NCBI GenBank assembly: GCA_963821935.1
Contig: CAWGFM010000005.1
Location: 868,001 to 932,000 of the forward strand
Reading direction: 5' to 3'
Source: JAOUEA01 sp963821935
GTDB taxonomy: Bacteria > Actinomycetota > UBA4738 > HRBIN12
DNA length: 64,000 nucleotides
Every line of letters starts with the position of its first letter. Position 1 is the first letter of the stretch. The translations under genes were made by a program, and so were the position numbers. The notes beneath the pieces were generated by a model. That model saw only the letters and a program-made list of their open reading frames with translations. It was not told the origin of the DNA and did no database searches. Positions 16,295 to 24,932 of the stretch are shown here, one piece after another.

Positions 16295-17503
16295 GTGGCC
16301 GTGACGATCTCTCGCGAAGCGCTGGCGCATCGGGTCGGCGTCGCCGTCGGCGATGTCGACCGCCTGGTCGAGACCGGACTGATCGGGTCCGACGGCGCGT
16401 CCACCTTCACGGGCGGGGACGTATGGCGGGCGCGATTCCTCCGAGGGCTGGAGCAGGGCGGGATACCACTCGAAGCGGTCGCGGAGGTGGTTCGGAACGG
16501 CGACCTCTCGTTCGACTTCTTCGACGACGACTACTGGGATCGGTTCGGCGGCCTGAGCGATGCGACGTTCGCGGACGTCAGCAAGGAGACGGGGCTCGAC
16601 CACGATCTGCTTGCCGCGGTCCGGGAGTCGAGCGGCTACGCGAAGCCATCGCCTGAGGACCGGGTGCGGATGGACGAGTTCGACGCGATCGAGCTGCTGA
16701 AGGTGACGATCGCTTCGGGGGTGAGCGCCGAGGCGGCCGAGAGTCATCTGCGGGTCTGGGGCGAGAACCTCAGTCGGATCGCGGATGCCGATGCGACCTT
16801 CTGGCATGAACAGGTCGAGGTGCCGATGCTGGAGGCGGGCCTCAGCCAGTCACAGATGCTCGCCGCAACGGGCGAGGTATCCGGGGTGGTCGCCCCCTTG
16901 CTCGACCCGGCGCTGCTCTCCACCTACCACGCCCGATCGGAGCACACGTGGATGGCGGGCGTCGTCGAGGCGGTCGAGGCGACACTGGAGCAGGCGGGTC
17001 TGCATCAGAGCGGGATCCATCCGCCAGCGATGTGCTTCCTGGATGTGAGCGGCTACACCGAACTGACGGAGGAGCAGGGCGATGCGGCCGCCGCCGAGGT
17101 CTCGACCAGGCTCGGTGAAATGGTTCGGCGCGGTTCGCTCGATCGGGCCGGGCGACCCGTCAAGTCGCTGGGTGACGGCGTGATGGTCCATTTCAAGGAA
17201 CCGGCCAAGGCGGTCGGGTTCGCCCTGGAGATGCGCGACGAGGTGCCGACCGTGGGGCTGCCGCCGGTGCACGTCGGGATCGCGGCCGGGCCGCTGATCT
17301 ATCAGAGCGGCGACTACTTCGGACGGACCGTGAACCTCGCCTCGCGCATCGCCTCGCACGCGAGTGCCAACCAGGTCCTCGTCGACGACCAGACGAGCCT
17401 GGCGACCACCGACGCCGATGTGGCGTTCGACGAGATCGGACCGGTCGAGCTCAAAGGGGTCGCGCAGCCCGTGCGCCTCTCGGAGGCTCGCCGCCTCAGC
17501 TGA
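16295..17503 (+). CDS. Class III cyclase with MerR-like N-terminal region
   Basis: 402-residue soluble protein ending in a class III adenylate/guanylate cyclase domain. The N-terminus (TISREALAHRVGVAVGDVDRLVETGLI, then WRARFLRGLEQGGIPL) looks like a MerR-type winged helix, followed by a helical linker to about residue 235. The catalytic domain shows metal Asp in FLDVSGYT, substrate Lys and second Asp in VKSLGDGVM, and VNLASR with the transition-state Asn and Arg, so it looks active. The GTG at 16295 or 16301 are alternative starts. It probably makes cAMP under control of its N-terminal sensor. Confidence 0.85.
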   Translation: MAVTISREALAHRVGVAVGDVDRLVETGLIGSDGASTFTGGDVWRARFLRGLEQGGIPLEAVAEVVRNGDLSFDFFDDDYWDRFGGLSDATFADVSKETGLDHDLLAAVRESSGYAKPSPEDRVRMDEFDAIELLKVTIASGVSAEAAESHLRVWGENLSRIADADATFWHEQVEVPMLEAGLSQSQMLAATGEVSGVVAPLLDPALLSTYHARSEHTWMAGVVEAVEATLEQAGLHQSGIHPPAMCFLDVSGYTELTEEQGDAAAAEVSTRLGEMVRRGSLDRAGRPVKSLGDGVMVHFKEPAKAVGFALEMRDEVPTVGLPPVHVGIAAGPLIYQSGDYFGRTVNLASRIASHASANQVLVDDQTSLATTDADVAFDEIGPVELKGVAQPVRLSEARRLS

Positions 17504-17541
17504 TCCACTCGGTCCGAGCGTGATCCATCTCCCGGGGGCGT

Positions 17542-17563
17542 TTGTCCTATGATGCTAGGACAA
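17542..17563 (+). promoter_or_regulatory. Palindromic operator before GntR/YtrA gene
   Basis: Perfect 8-bp inverted repeat TTGTCCTA-tgatgc-TAGGACAA, 18 bases before the ATG at 17582. A TATGAT hexamer overlaps it at 17548-17553. Position and symmetry suit autoregulation by the YtrA-type repressor encoded downstream. Confidence 0.75.
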
Positions 17564-17581
17564 TAGTGAGAGGACCGGTCG

Positions 17582-17974
17582 ATGCTCGACCTCCGGATCG
17601 AGACGCGTTCGCACGTCGTGCCCTACTTGCAGCTCGTCGAACAGGTTCGACAAGCCCTGCGGACGGGGCTGCTGGAACCCGGTGACCGGCTGCCGACCGT
17701 GCGCGAGGTCGCGGAGTCCGTCTCGATCAACCCGAACACGGTGCTGAAGGCGTACCGACAGCTCGAACACGAAGGACTCGTGGAGGGACGACCCGGGCAG
17801 GGCACGTTCGTGATCGGTTCACTCGCGGGGCCCTCGCTCGGGAGTCACGCTCAGCTCCGCCGCCAGCTCCGAACGTGGCTCCACGCGGCCCGCGACGCCG
17901 GCCTGGAACCCGAGGACATCGAGGCGCTATTCGACACGACGATGCACGCGGTGGAGTCCGAGGAGATCGCGTGA
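17582..17974 (+). CDS. GntR family regulator, YtrA subfamily
   Basis: 130-residue regulator. The GntR DNA-binding domain fills residues ~12-80, with YLQLVEQVRQALRTGLLEPGDRLPTVREVA and SINPNTVLKAYRQLEHEGLVEGRPGQGTF as the textbook core split across the winged helix. The short C-terminal helical tail and lack of an effector domain define the YtrA type. It overlaps the ABC ATPase start (GTGA). In Bacillus such regulators repress a linked ABC transporter induced by cell-wall antibiotics; the same logic is likely here. Confidence 0.93.
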   Translation: MLDLRIETRSHVVPYLQLVEQVRQALRTGLLEPGDRLPTVREVAESVSINPNTVLKAYRQLEHEGLVEGRPGQGTFVIGSLAGPSLGSHAQLRRQLRTWLHAARDAGLEPEDIEALFDTTMHAVESEEIA

Positions 17975-18855
17975 CGACGGCGATCGAGACCACCGGGCTG
18001 GCCAAGCGGTACGGACGCACCTGGGCCCTGCGCGATTGCACCCTGTCCGTACCGGCGGGGCGGGTGGCGGCGGTGGTCGGTCCGAACGGCGCCGGCAAGA
18101 CCACGTTGATGCGACTCGCGGTCGGCCTGCGCCGGCCCACCCGCGGGTCGGTGTCGGTGTTCGGAAGGTCGCCGCGGGACGACGCCGTCTCGTTGGCGCG
18201 GGTCGGCTTCGTCGCGCAGGAGACGCCGCTGTACCGGGACCTCTCGGTCGCGGACCACCTCGAGATGGGACGCCGGTTGAACGGCGACGCCTGGGATCAG
18301 GCATCGGCCGCCGTGCGATTGGACAAGCTCGCGATCCCGCTCGACCGCCGCGCGGGTGAGCTCTCCGGCGGTCAGCGCGCGCAGGTGGCGCTCACGATCG
18401 CGCTTGCCAAGCGTCCCGACCTGGTGGTGCTGGACGAACCCGTCGCCAGCCTGGATCCACTGGCACGCCGGACGTTCCTGTCGGAACTGATGGGCGAGGT
18501 CGCGGACCGAGAGCTCACGGTGCTGCTGTCCTCCCACCTCATCGCCGACCTGGAGCACCGGTGCGACTACCTGGTGATCCTGTCTGACTCCCGCGTGCAG
18601 GTGCTGGGCGACGTCGACGACCTCCTGACGACGCATCGCGTGCTCGTCGGACCGGCCGACGCGTCGCCGCCGGCCGGCTCCGTGATCGGATCGCGGAGCA
18701 CGGGCAGGCAGCGCACGTTGGTGGTCCGGACGGATCGCCTCGACGCTCCGACGCCGGGGTGGGACGCCGAGCCGATCTCCCTGGAGGACCTGGTGCTCGC
18801 CTACCTGGGACAGCCGGAGGCGGGCACCCTGCCGGGGCCGGAGGGTCCGGTGTGA
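17971..18855 (+). CDS. ABC transporter ATP-binding protein
   Basis: 294-residue ATPase starting with GTG in the regulator's stop. Walker A GPNGAGKTT is near residues 36-44, Q-loop FVAQETPLYRDL, signature LSGGQRAQ, Walker B VVLDEPVASLD and H-loop SSHL are all present. The C-terminal ~80 residues are a family-specific extension. Together with the next gene it forms an exporter or cell-envelope stress pump. The C-terminal end overlaps the permease start by 4 bases. Confidence 0.93.
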   Translation: MTTAIETTGLAKRYGRTWALRDCTLSVPAGRVAAVVGPNGAGKTTLMRLAVGLRRPTRGSVSVFGRSPRDDAVSLARVGFVAQETPLYRDLSVADHLEMGRRLNGDAWDQASAAVRLDKLAIPLDRRAGELSGGQRAQVALTIALAKRPDLVVLDEPVASLDPLARRTFLSELMGEVADRELTVLLSSHLIADLEHRCDYLVILSDSRVQVLGDVDDLLTTHRVLVGPADASPPAGSVIGSRSTGRQRTLVVRTDRLDAPTPGWDAEPISLEDLVLAYLGQPEAGTLPGPEGPV

Positions 18856-19835
18856 TCTGGCTCGCGTGGCGGCGACGTCGTGGCGCCGTGATAGCGACCG
18901 GGGTTGCGCTGGCCGTCGTCGGGGGACTGATGGTCGTGACCGGTTCCTCGATGTGGAGCGCGTTCCGCTGGGAGGGCCTGGCGTCGTGCATCGACGGGCT
19001 GCACGGTGCGCGGTTCGTGCCGGCAGCGGGTGGATGCCAGGATCAGGCGCAGACGTTCGCGGCGCGGTACTTCAACCTGCGGCTGCTGGGGCTGGTGTCC
19101 TTCACGTTCCTGCCGCTCGTGATCGGCATGGCGTGGGGCGCGCCGGCGATCGCGCGAGACCTCGAGGACGACACGACGTCGCTGGTGTGGACGCAGGGCG
19201 TGTCACGGCGACGATGGGCCTGGACGCAGCTCGCGTTCGCCGTCGGTGTTGCCGCCCTGACGATGGGCGCGCTCGCGGCGCTCATCACGTGGTGGTACGG
19301 GCCGCTGAACGCCGCCACCGGCGACCGCTTCCAGTGGCTGATCTTCGACCAGCAGGGCGTGGTGCCGGTGGGGTACGCGATCTTCGCGACGGCGTGTGCC
19401 GCGTTCATCGGTGCCGTGACCGGTCGCACCGTGCGGGCGATGGCGATCGTCGCGGTGGTGTTCATCGTCACCCGCTTCAGCGTGGCGGTGTGGTGGCGTC
19501 CCCGGTTCATGGCGGGGATGGAACGCACGTATCCGGTGGTGACGAGCCGCGTGCCCAACCGGCTGCTGAACGATTGGCTGTACGGCGGCGGCGGCCCCGG
19601 CGTCGGCGTCGTGCTGCGCGCGAACGGCGAACGGGTAGGCGGCGGCCAGCGCATCTGTCCGCCGGTCGACACGGCGTGTTTCGCCGATGTGGGTCGCGAC
19701 GCGATCAACCTCGAATTGTTCCACCCGGCGAGTCGGTTCTGGACCTTCCAGTCGATCGAGGCCGGCATCTTCCTGGCGTTCGCGCTGGCGCTGACGGTCG
19801 CGACCGTCTGGTGGGTCCGCCGCCGCCTGGTCTGA
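18852..19835 (+). CDS. ABC transporter permease subunit
   Basis: 327-residue membrane protein with a GTG start overlapping the ATPase stop. About six hydrophobic segments occur; one large extracytoplasmic loop between residues ~40 and 75 contains two Cys, and another before the last helix contains two more (ICPPVDTACF), perhaps forming disulfides. The EDDTTSLVWTQGVSRRRWAWTQ segment is the cytoplasmic coupling region seen in related YtrA-linked permeases. Works with the upstream ATPase; substrate unknown. Confidence 0.88.
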   Translation: MIWLAWRRRRGAVIATGVALAVVGGLMVVTGSSMWSAFRWEGLASCIDGLHGARFVPAAGGCQDQAQTFAARYFNLRLLGLVSFTFLPLVIGMAWGAPAIARDLEDDTTSLVWTQGVSRRRWAWTQLAFAVGVAALTMGALAALITWWYGPLNAATGDRFQWLIFDQQGVVPVGYAIFATACAAFIGAVTGRTVRAMAIVAVVFIVTRFSVAVWWRPRFMAGMERTYPVVTSRVPNRLLNDWLYGGGGPGVGVVLRANGERVGGGQRICPPVDTACFADVGRDAINLELFHPASRFWTFQSIEAGIFLAFALALTVATVWWVRRRLV

Positions 19836-19872
19836 ACGCCGGGCGCCCTGCCCTCGCCTCCTCGGTGGGAAG

Positions 19873-21108
19873 ATGCCCCGCATGAGGGTTCCGGCACGAG
19901 CGGCCGCCCGGATCGGAACGATCGGCGCGGATCCTCGAGACGACGACGACCTGCGGCAGAGGAAGTCGCTGCTGGTGCTGCTCGCGGTCCTGATCCTGCC
20001 CGTGTCGGTCGTGTGGGGGTCGTCCTACCTCGCGTTCGGCTCGCCGGTGGGCATCCTGCCGTTCATCTACTTCGCCATCTCGGTCGCATCGTTGGTGTTC
20101 TTCGCGAAGACCAAGCGCTTCATGCCGTTCCTCGTCGTCCAGCTCCTGGACGTCATGGTCATGACGGCGCTGGGACAGATGCTGTCGGGCGGGTTCCTAC
20201 CCTCGGGAGGCGTGGCGCTGTGGGGCTTCCTCGCGCCACTCGGCGCCCTCGTCTTCCTCGAGGTGCGCCGGGCGATCGGGTGGTTCGTCGCGTTCGTGAT
20301 GACGTTCGTGGTCTTCGGCATCGTGGGCGAGCTGGTCTTCCCGGACGTCGACGTGCCGGCGTGGTTCACGACCACGATGCTGGCGCTCAACGTGATCGGG
20401 ACCGGCGCGGTGGCCTTCACCGTGCTCGCGTCCTTCGCCCACCAACGGAACGAAGCGCTCGCGGCGTTGCGCATCGAGCAGGGGAGGTCCGAGGCGCTCA
20501 TCACGAACGTCCTGCCGAGCTCGATCGCGGAACGGCTGAAGGACTCGACGGGCTCGATCGCCGATCACGTCGACTGCGCCACCATCCTGTTCGCCGACCT
20601 CGTGAACTTCACGCCGCTCGCGCAGCAGATGGCGGCGGAAGAGGTCGTGGGCACCCTCGACCGATTGTTCTCCCACTTCGACACGCTCGTCGAGCGACAC
20701 GGGCTCGAGAAGATCAAGACGATCGGCGATGCCTACATGGCCGCGGCTGGGGTGCCAGATCCGTGCAACGACCACGCGATGAGGGCTGCCCGGCTCGCGC
20801 TCGACATGCGCGAGGCGATCGCGACCTCGCAGACCGCCGGCTATGGAGGGCTCGAACTGCGGATCGGCATCAACTCGGGACCCGTCACGGCCGGCGTCAT
20901 CGGCACGAAGCGCTTCCTCTACGACCTGTGGGGCGACGCGGTGAACACCGCGAGCCGCATGGAGTCCAACGGCACAACGGGAGAGATCCAGATCACGCGC
21001 TCGACGTACGAGCTGCTGGGAGACGCGTTCGTCTGCACGCCGCGCGGCACGATCCCGATCAAGGGCAAAGGCGAGATGGAGACCTGGTACCTCGTCGGAC
21101 CGAGGTGA
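19873..21108 (+). CDS. Membrane class III adenylate/guanylate cyclase
   Basis: 411-residue protein with about six membrane helices (residues ~30-195) and a cytoplasmic cyclase domain. Catalytic residues are complete: FADLVNFT near 239, EKIKTIGDAYM with adenine-binding Lys and second metal Asp, and WGDAVNTASRMES with Asp, Asn and Arg. The linker LITNVLPSSIAERLKD is the standard signalling helix. This gene type is common in actinobacteria and mycobacteria. A 57-base relic of a close relative lies at 11858. Single gene, no partner visible. Confidence 0.92.
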   Translation: MPRMRVPARAAARIGTIGADPRDDDDLRQRKSLLVLLAVLILPVSVVWGSSYLAFGSPVGILPFIYFAISVASLVFFAKTKRFMPFLVVQLLDVMVMTALGQMLSGGFLPSGGVALWGFLAPLGALVFLEVRRAIGWFVAFVMTFVVFGIVGELVFPDVDVPAWFTTTMLALNVIGTGAVAFTVLASFAHQRNEALAALRIEQGRSEALITNVLPSSIAERLKDSTGSIADHVDCATILFADLVNFTPLAQQMAAEEVVGTLDRLFSHFDTLVERHGLEKIKTIGDAYMAAAGVPDPCNDHAMRAARLALDMREAIATSQTAGYGGLELRIGINSGPVTAGVIGTKRFLYDLWGDAVNTASRMESNGTTGEIQITRSTYELLGDAFVCTPRGTIPIKGKGEMETWYLVGPR

Positions 21109-21109
21109 C

Positions 21110-21829
21110 TCAGGGACTCAGCACGCAGAACTCGTTGCCGTCGGGATCGACCATGACGACCCAGTCGACATCGCCTTGGCCGATGTCGGTCCGGGCCGCT
21201 CCGAGCGAGATCAGCCGATCAACCTCCGCTGCCTGGTCGCCGTCGGTGGGCTTGAGGTCGAGATGGAGCCGGTTCTTCGAGCGCTTCGGGGGGACCGGTG
21301 GACCGCCCCAGGCCATCTTGGGACCGGTGCCGTCCGGCGCCTGGATCGCGGTTTCCTGGTCCTGATCCCAGACCAACGGCCACCCGAGGGCAGCGCTCCA
21401 GAAATACCCCACCGCCTGCGTCCCGTCGCCGTTGATGTTGCCGAGGCGAGGGCAGCCGGCGAGGAAGTTGTTGGTCGGCTCGATGATGCAGAGCTCGTTG
21501 CCCTCCGGGTCCGCGAGCACGACGTGTTCGTCGTCCGGGCCCTGACCGATGTCGATGTGGCGGCCGCCGAGTTCGAGGAGGGTCTCCACCGTCGCGCGCT
21601 GGTCCTCGAGCGAGGTGGTCGTCAGTTCGAGATGGGTTCGGTTCGCCCCGGTCTTCTCGTTCGGGGCGCGCAGGAAGAGGATCGCGAACCTGGTGCCATC
21701 GGTCGGCACGAGTTCGATCACATCGTGATCCTCGTCGTCGATCTCCCAGCGCAGCCCGCCGGCCCAGAAGCGCGCGAGCCGGAGCGGATCGTTCGCATCG
21801 AAGCAGACGGAGTCGAGTCGAGAGGTCAT
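21110..21829 (-). CDS. VOC family protein, two glyoxalase-like domains
   Basis: 239-residue protein of two vicinal-oxygen-chelate modules. The first runs from LDSVCFDANDPLRLARFWAG to ADPEGNELCIIEP, the second from VGYFWSAALGWPLVW to VDPDGNEFCVLSP. Each ends in the D-P-(D/E)-G-N-E phrase typical of this group. Metal and substrate are unknown. I choose ATG 21829 because TATGAT lies 10 bases upstream; earlier ATGs at 21841/21844 are alternatives. It converges on the cyclase with a 1-base gap. Confidence 0.88.
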   Translation of the reverse strand: MTSRLDSVCFDANDPLRLARFWAGGLRWEIDDEDHDVIELVPTDGTRFAILFLRAPNEKTGANRTHLELTTTSLEDQRATVETLLELGGRHIDIGQGPDDEHVVLADPEGNELCIIEPTNNFLAGCPRLGNINGDGTQAVGYFWSAALGWPLVWDQDQETAIQAPDGTGPKMAWGGPPVPPKRSKNRLHLDLKPTDGDQAAEVDRLISLGAARTDIGQGDVDWVVMVDPDGNEFCVLSP

Positions 21830-21893
21830 CCCGGTCCGCATCATAGGACCGCCCGGGTCACGCCGACGCTCGAGCGGCGGTACGCTCGGCGAC

Positions 21894-22256
21894 ATGCTCC
21901 ATCCGATCGCGGACCTGCCGAACGGCGTCCTCGGGTTCGAGGCGACGGGCGAGATCCATGCCTCCGACTACCGCGACGTGCTGATGCCCGCCGTGCAGGC
22001 GGTCTGGGAGCGCGGAGAGGAGGTCCGCATCGTCCTCGTGTTCGAACGCTGGAGCGGGATGTCCTCCGGCGCGGCGTGGGAAGACCTCAAGACGGGGATG
22101 AAGCACCTCACGAAGTGGCGGCGGATCGCCCTCGTCACCGATATCGACTGGATGATCACCGTCACGTCCCTGTTCGGGTGGATGACGCCGGGCGAACTGA
22201 AGCGCTTCCCGGTCGCCGGGCGCGACCAGGCGATCGCCTGGGCCGCCGCCGACTGA
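21894..22256 (+). CDS. SpoIIAA-like (STAS/Sec14-fold) protein
   Basis: 120-residue protein of the SpoIIAA-like family (formerly DUF3478). It shows LGFEATGEIHASDYRDVLMPAVQ, the strand VRIVLVFERWSGMSSGAAWEDLK, RRIALVTDIDWM and the C-terminal DQAIAWAAA helix. The family is distinct from true anti-sigma antagonists and its role is unclear. TACGCT lies 7 bases before the ATG, suggesting a leaderless mRNA divergent from the VOC gene. Confidence 0.85.
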   Translation: MLHPIADLPNGVLGFEATGEIHASDYRDVLMPAVQAVWERGEEVRIVLVFERWSGMSSGAAWEDLKTGMKHLTKWRRIALVTDIDWMITVTSLFGWMTPGELKRFPVAGRDQAIAWAAAD

Positions 22257-22260
22257 ACCC

Positions 22261-22704
22261 TCAGGCGCCAACCCTCCGGAAGACCATGTCGAAGTCTTTC
22301 TCGTATGTCGTGCCGTCCTCGGCGATGTCCCAGCGTCCGGCGATCGTGCTCCCGTCGTCGCTGAGGTTCGCACTGAATCGCTGGGCGAACGGCTCGCCCT
22401 GGCGCCAGAGCTTCCACTCGCCATCCCCGATGCTCATCTCGTAGACGCGGCAGACGCCGCGCTCATCGGAGTACAGATAGAAGAACGTCCCGTTTGCCGC
22501 GTCGCAGCCGATGACCGAGACGTTGTCGGGTGCTTGGGGATGTTCGAGCGTGCCGCGTTGCACCAGATGTGCCCCGGATCCGTGCCACTCCACGGTCGCC
22601 CGCCCTGGCCACCGCTCGCCGTTGGGCCACGTGGCCTCCAGGCTCCACTCACCGACCAGCGGCTCGAGCCGGCGTAGAGCATCCTCTGCGGTGGGTTGGT
22701 CCAT
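22261..22704 (-). CDS. Lipocalin-like / DUF1579-type protein
   Basis: 147-residue beta-rich protein. LEPLVGEWSLEATWPNGERWPGRATVEW at the start, then ERGVCRVYEMSIGDGEWKLWRQG, ISADL-like ANLSDDGSTIAGRW and a final YEKDFDMVFRR follow the lipocalin-like pattern of small actinobacterial DUF1579 relatives, which may carry hydrophobic molecules. Start ATG 22704 has GAAGGAG upstream. Monocistronic, divergent from the TfoX-like gene. Assignment is to fold, not function. Confidence 0.72.
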   Translation of the reverse strand: MDQPTAEDALRRLEPLVGEWSLEATWPNGERWPGRATVEWHGSGAHLVQRGTLEHPQAPDNVSVIGCDAANGTFFYLYSDERGVCRVYEMSIGDGEWKLWRQGEPFAQRFSANLSDDGSTIAGRWDIAEDGTTYEKDFDMVFRRVGA

Positions 22705-22773
22705 CGATGCGCTCCTTCGCTCGCTGCTCAGCCACGGTACCGCCACGTCACCCCGACCGGCTAGCATCCCGCC

Positions 22774-23109
22774 ATGGCGTACGACGAGCACCTCGCCGAC
22801 CGCATCCGAGTGCTGCTCGAAGGCCAGGACGGTCTGGCCGAGAAGAAGATGTTCGGCGGCCTCGCGTTCCTGATCGACGGCAACATGGCCGTCGCCGCCA
22901 GCGGTCAGGGCGGTCTACTGGTGCGCGCCGACCCGCAATCCTCCGACACCCTGCTCGCCACGAAGGGCGTCCGACCCATGGAGATGCGTGGCCGGCAGAT
23001 GCAGGGCTGGCTTCGCGTCGACACGGAAGCCGTCCGCACCAAGCGTCAGCTCGAGAAGTGGGTTCGCGTCGGCACCGGATACGCCCGGACGCTGCCGACG
23101 AAGAGATGA
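22774..23109 (+). CDS. TfoX/Sxy N-terminal domain protein
   Basis: 111-residue protein: RIRVLLEGQDGLAEKKMFGGLAFLIDGNMAV is the TfoX N-terminal signature, followed by VRPMEMRGRQMQGWLRV. In gammaproteobacteria full TfoX regulates competence; small actinobacterial versions have only this domain and no known role. TAGCAT lies 6 bases before the ATG, so a leaderless mRNA is likely. The gene is alone and convergent on the quinone reductase gene. Confidence 0.88.
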   Translation: MAYDEHLADRIRVLLEGQDGLAEKKMFGGLAFLIDGNMAVAASGQGGLLVRADPQSSDTLLATKGVRPMEMRGRQMQGWLRVDTEAVRTKRQLEKWVRVGTGYARTLPTKR

Positions 23110-23131
23110 CCCGGTGCCCTGAGCCGGTTGA

Positions 23132-24106
23132 TCAGACCGTGACGACGATCTTCCCGGTGGGGTGTCCCTGCTCGAGATAGCGGATCGCATCGGGAGCCTC
23201 GATCAGCGGGAACGTCCGGTCGATGACCGGAGTGACCCCGCCGGCCTCGATCAGCGCCGACAGCGCCTGGAGGGTCTCCTGATCTTCCTTCACGTTGAGG
23301 CCGACGAGCCGTTGGCCGACGACCATCGACACCAGTGGTGCTCGGAGCATGCCGCGGAAGAACCCTCCGGTCCATTGGCCACCGCCGTCACCGCCGACGA
23401 TCGCCAGGGTGCCCTTCGGGGTCAGGGCGCGCCGCAGCTCCCGCAGTGGCCGACGTCCGGCGGTATCGATGATCACGTCCCAACGGCGCGTGCCGTCGGT
23501 GAAGTCCTCGCGCGTGTAGTCGATCACGTCGTCGGCGCCGATCGATCGGACCACGTCCGCCTTGGACGTGCTGCACACGCCGGTGACCTCGGCGCCGAGC
23601 GCCTTCGCGATCTGTACGGCGAGGTTCCCGACGCCACCGGACGCACCGATCACCAACACCTTCTGCCCCGGCTGCACCTTCGCCACATCGTGGACCGCCT
23701 GGTAGGCGGTGCAGCCGGACACCGGCATGGCTGCGGCCTGCTCGAACGTGAGCCTGGCCGGCTTCGGCACCAGCTTGTCCTGCGGCGTGACCGCCAACTC
23801 GGCGAACGAGCCTGCTTCGCACGTGCCCATGACCTCGTCGCCGGGCTGGAAGCGCGTGACGTTGGGCCCGACCGCCTCGACGGTGCCGGCGACATCCCAG
23901 CCACGGACGCGAGCCTTCGGCGCTCGGAGTCCGAGCATGAGCCGCGCAAGGTACGGCTCGCCCGTCATGAAGTGCCACACGTCGGGGCCGGCCCCGGCCG
24001 CGTGAACCCGGACGCGCACATCGTCCTCGCCCACCACGGCCTCATCGATGTCCCGGTACTCCAGTACGTCGGGGGTGCCGTACCGATCCTGCACGATCGC
24101 TTTCAT
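23132..24106 (-). CDS. NAD(P)-dependent alcohol dehydrogenase / quinone reductase (MDR)
   Basis: 324-residue medium-chain reductase without structural-zinc cysteines, so probably a zinc-independent quinone oxidoreductase. N-terminal GroES-like domain contains GPDVWHFMTGEPYLARL and GWDVAGTVEAVG; the nucleotide-binding site is VIGASGGVGNLAVQIAKALGAE near residues 153-174; ADDVIDYTREDFT follows. It is divergent from the TetR gene at 24222 and the intervening region holds twin palindromes, so it is probably induced by an electrophile through that repressor. A paralogue is at 31002. Confidence 0.92.
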   Translation of the reverse strand: MKAIVQDRYGTPDVLEYRDIDEAVVGEDDVRVRVHAAGAGPDVWHFMTGEPYLARLMLGLRAPKARVRGWDVAGTVEAVGPNVTRFQPGDEVMGTCEAGSFAELAVTPQDKLVPKPARLTFEQAAAMPVSGCTAYQAVHDVAKVQPGQKVLVIGASGGVGNLAVQIAKALGAEVTGVCSTSKADVVRSIGADDVIDYTREDFTDGTRRWDVIIDTAGRRPLRELRRALTPKGTLAIVGGDGGGQWTGGFFRGMLRAPLVSMVVGQRLVGLNVKEDQETLQALSALIEAGGVTPVIDRTFPLIEAPDAIRYLEQGHPTGKIVVTV

Positions 24107-24126
24107 GGGCGTCTCCTTCGTTGAGG

Positions 24127-24182
24127 GTGTACGCCGTACACTTGCTGGTGGTACCCTAGGTGTACGGCGTACACTCTGTCAA
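24127..24182. promoter_or_regulatory. Twin TetR operators and minus-strand promoter
   Basis: Two 15-bp palindromes, GTGTACGCCGTACAC (24127-24141) and GTGTACGGCGTACAC (24160-24174), differ only in the central base and lie 33 bp apart centre to centre, about three helical turns. On the minus strand TTGACA (24177-24182) and TAGGGT (24153-24158) are 18 bases apart and the second palindrome fills the spacer. A TetR dimer here would block the dehydrogenase promoter and probably its own. Confidence 0.85.
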
Positions 24183-24221
24183 GCGGGTGCTGCAGACGCC
24201 CGATGAGAGAAAGTTGGCCGC

Positions 24222-24932
24222 ATGGCGACCCAGATCGACCAGGCCGCTCCCCGCCTGCCCCTGACCAGGGAGCGGATCCTGCGCGCCGCCGTGACCCTGG
24301 CGGATCGCGACGGCGTCGCGGGCGTCAGCATGCGGAAGATCGCGCAGGAGCTGGGCGTCGTGCCCATGGCGCTCTACAAGCACGTCGCCAACAAGGATGA
24401 ACTGCTCGACGGCATGATCGACGTCGTGGTCGAGCAGATCGACCCGCCCGCGACCGAGCTCGGGTGGAAGACGGCGATCCGCCAGCGGATCCTGTCGGCG
24501 CGGCGCGCGCTCCTGCGGCACCCGTGGGCATCCCGCGTGATGGAATCGCGCACCGAACCCACTCCCACGGTGCTCGCCTATCTGGATTCGATGATCGGCA
24601 TGTTCCGCGCCGGGGGCTTCTCGATGGACCTGACCCACCATGCGGTGCATGCCATGGGCAGCCGCCTGATGGGCTTCTCGCAGGAACTGTTCAACGACAG
24701 CGCCGACACCGACCCGGCGGCGGAGGCGGAGATGTGGGGCTCGATGGCGGAGGTCTACCCCTCCATCTACGAGCTGTTCCTCACGGTCTCCCACGACGAC
24801 ACGTCGGTCGTCGGCCCGGGCTGTGACGACCAGTTCGAGTTCGAGTTCGCACTGGACCTCATGCTCGACGGCCTCGAGCACCTCGAAGCGGCATCGATCG
24901 AGGAAGGAGATCGACATGCCTCTGACCGGTGA
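24222..24932 (+). CDS. TetR family transcriptional regulator
   Basis: 236-residue repressor. The helix-turn-helix spans residues ~14-60 with ERILRAAVTLADRDGVAGVSMRKIAQELGVV and ALYKHVANKDELLDGM as the recognition part. The C-terminal domain matches the tetracycline-repressor-like C-terminal family. It is divergent from the quinone reductase gene and overlaps the Ddn-like gene by 17 bases, so all three probably respond to one ligand. The twin palindromes upstream are the likely operators. Confidence 0.93.
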   Translation: MATQIDQAAPRLPLTRERILRAAVTLADRDGVAGVSMRKIAQELGVVPMALYKHVANKDELLDGMIDVVVEQIDPPATELGWKTAIRQRILSARRALLRHPWASRVMESRTEPTPTVLAYLDSMIGMFRAGGFSMDLTHHAVHAMGSRLMGFSQELFNDSADTDPAAEAEMWGSMAEVYPSIYELFLTVSHDDTSVVGPGCDDQFEFEFALDLMLDGLEHLEAASIEEGDRHASDR

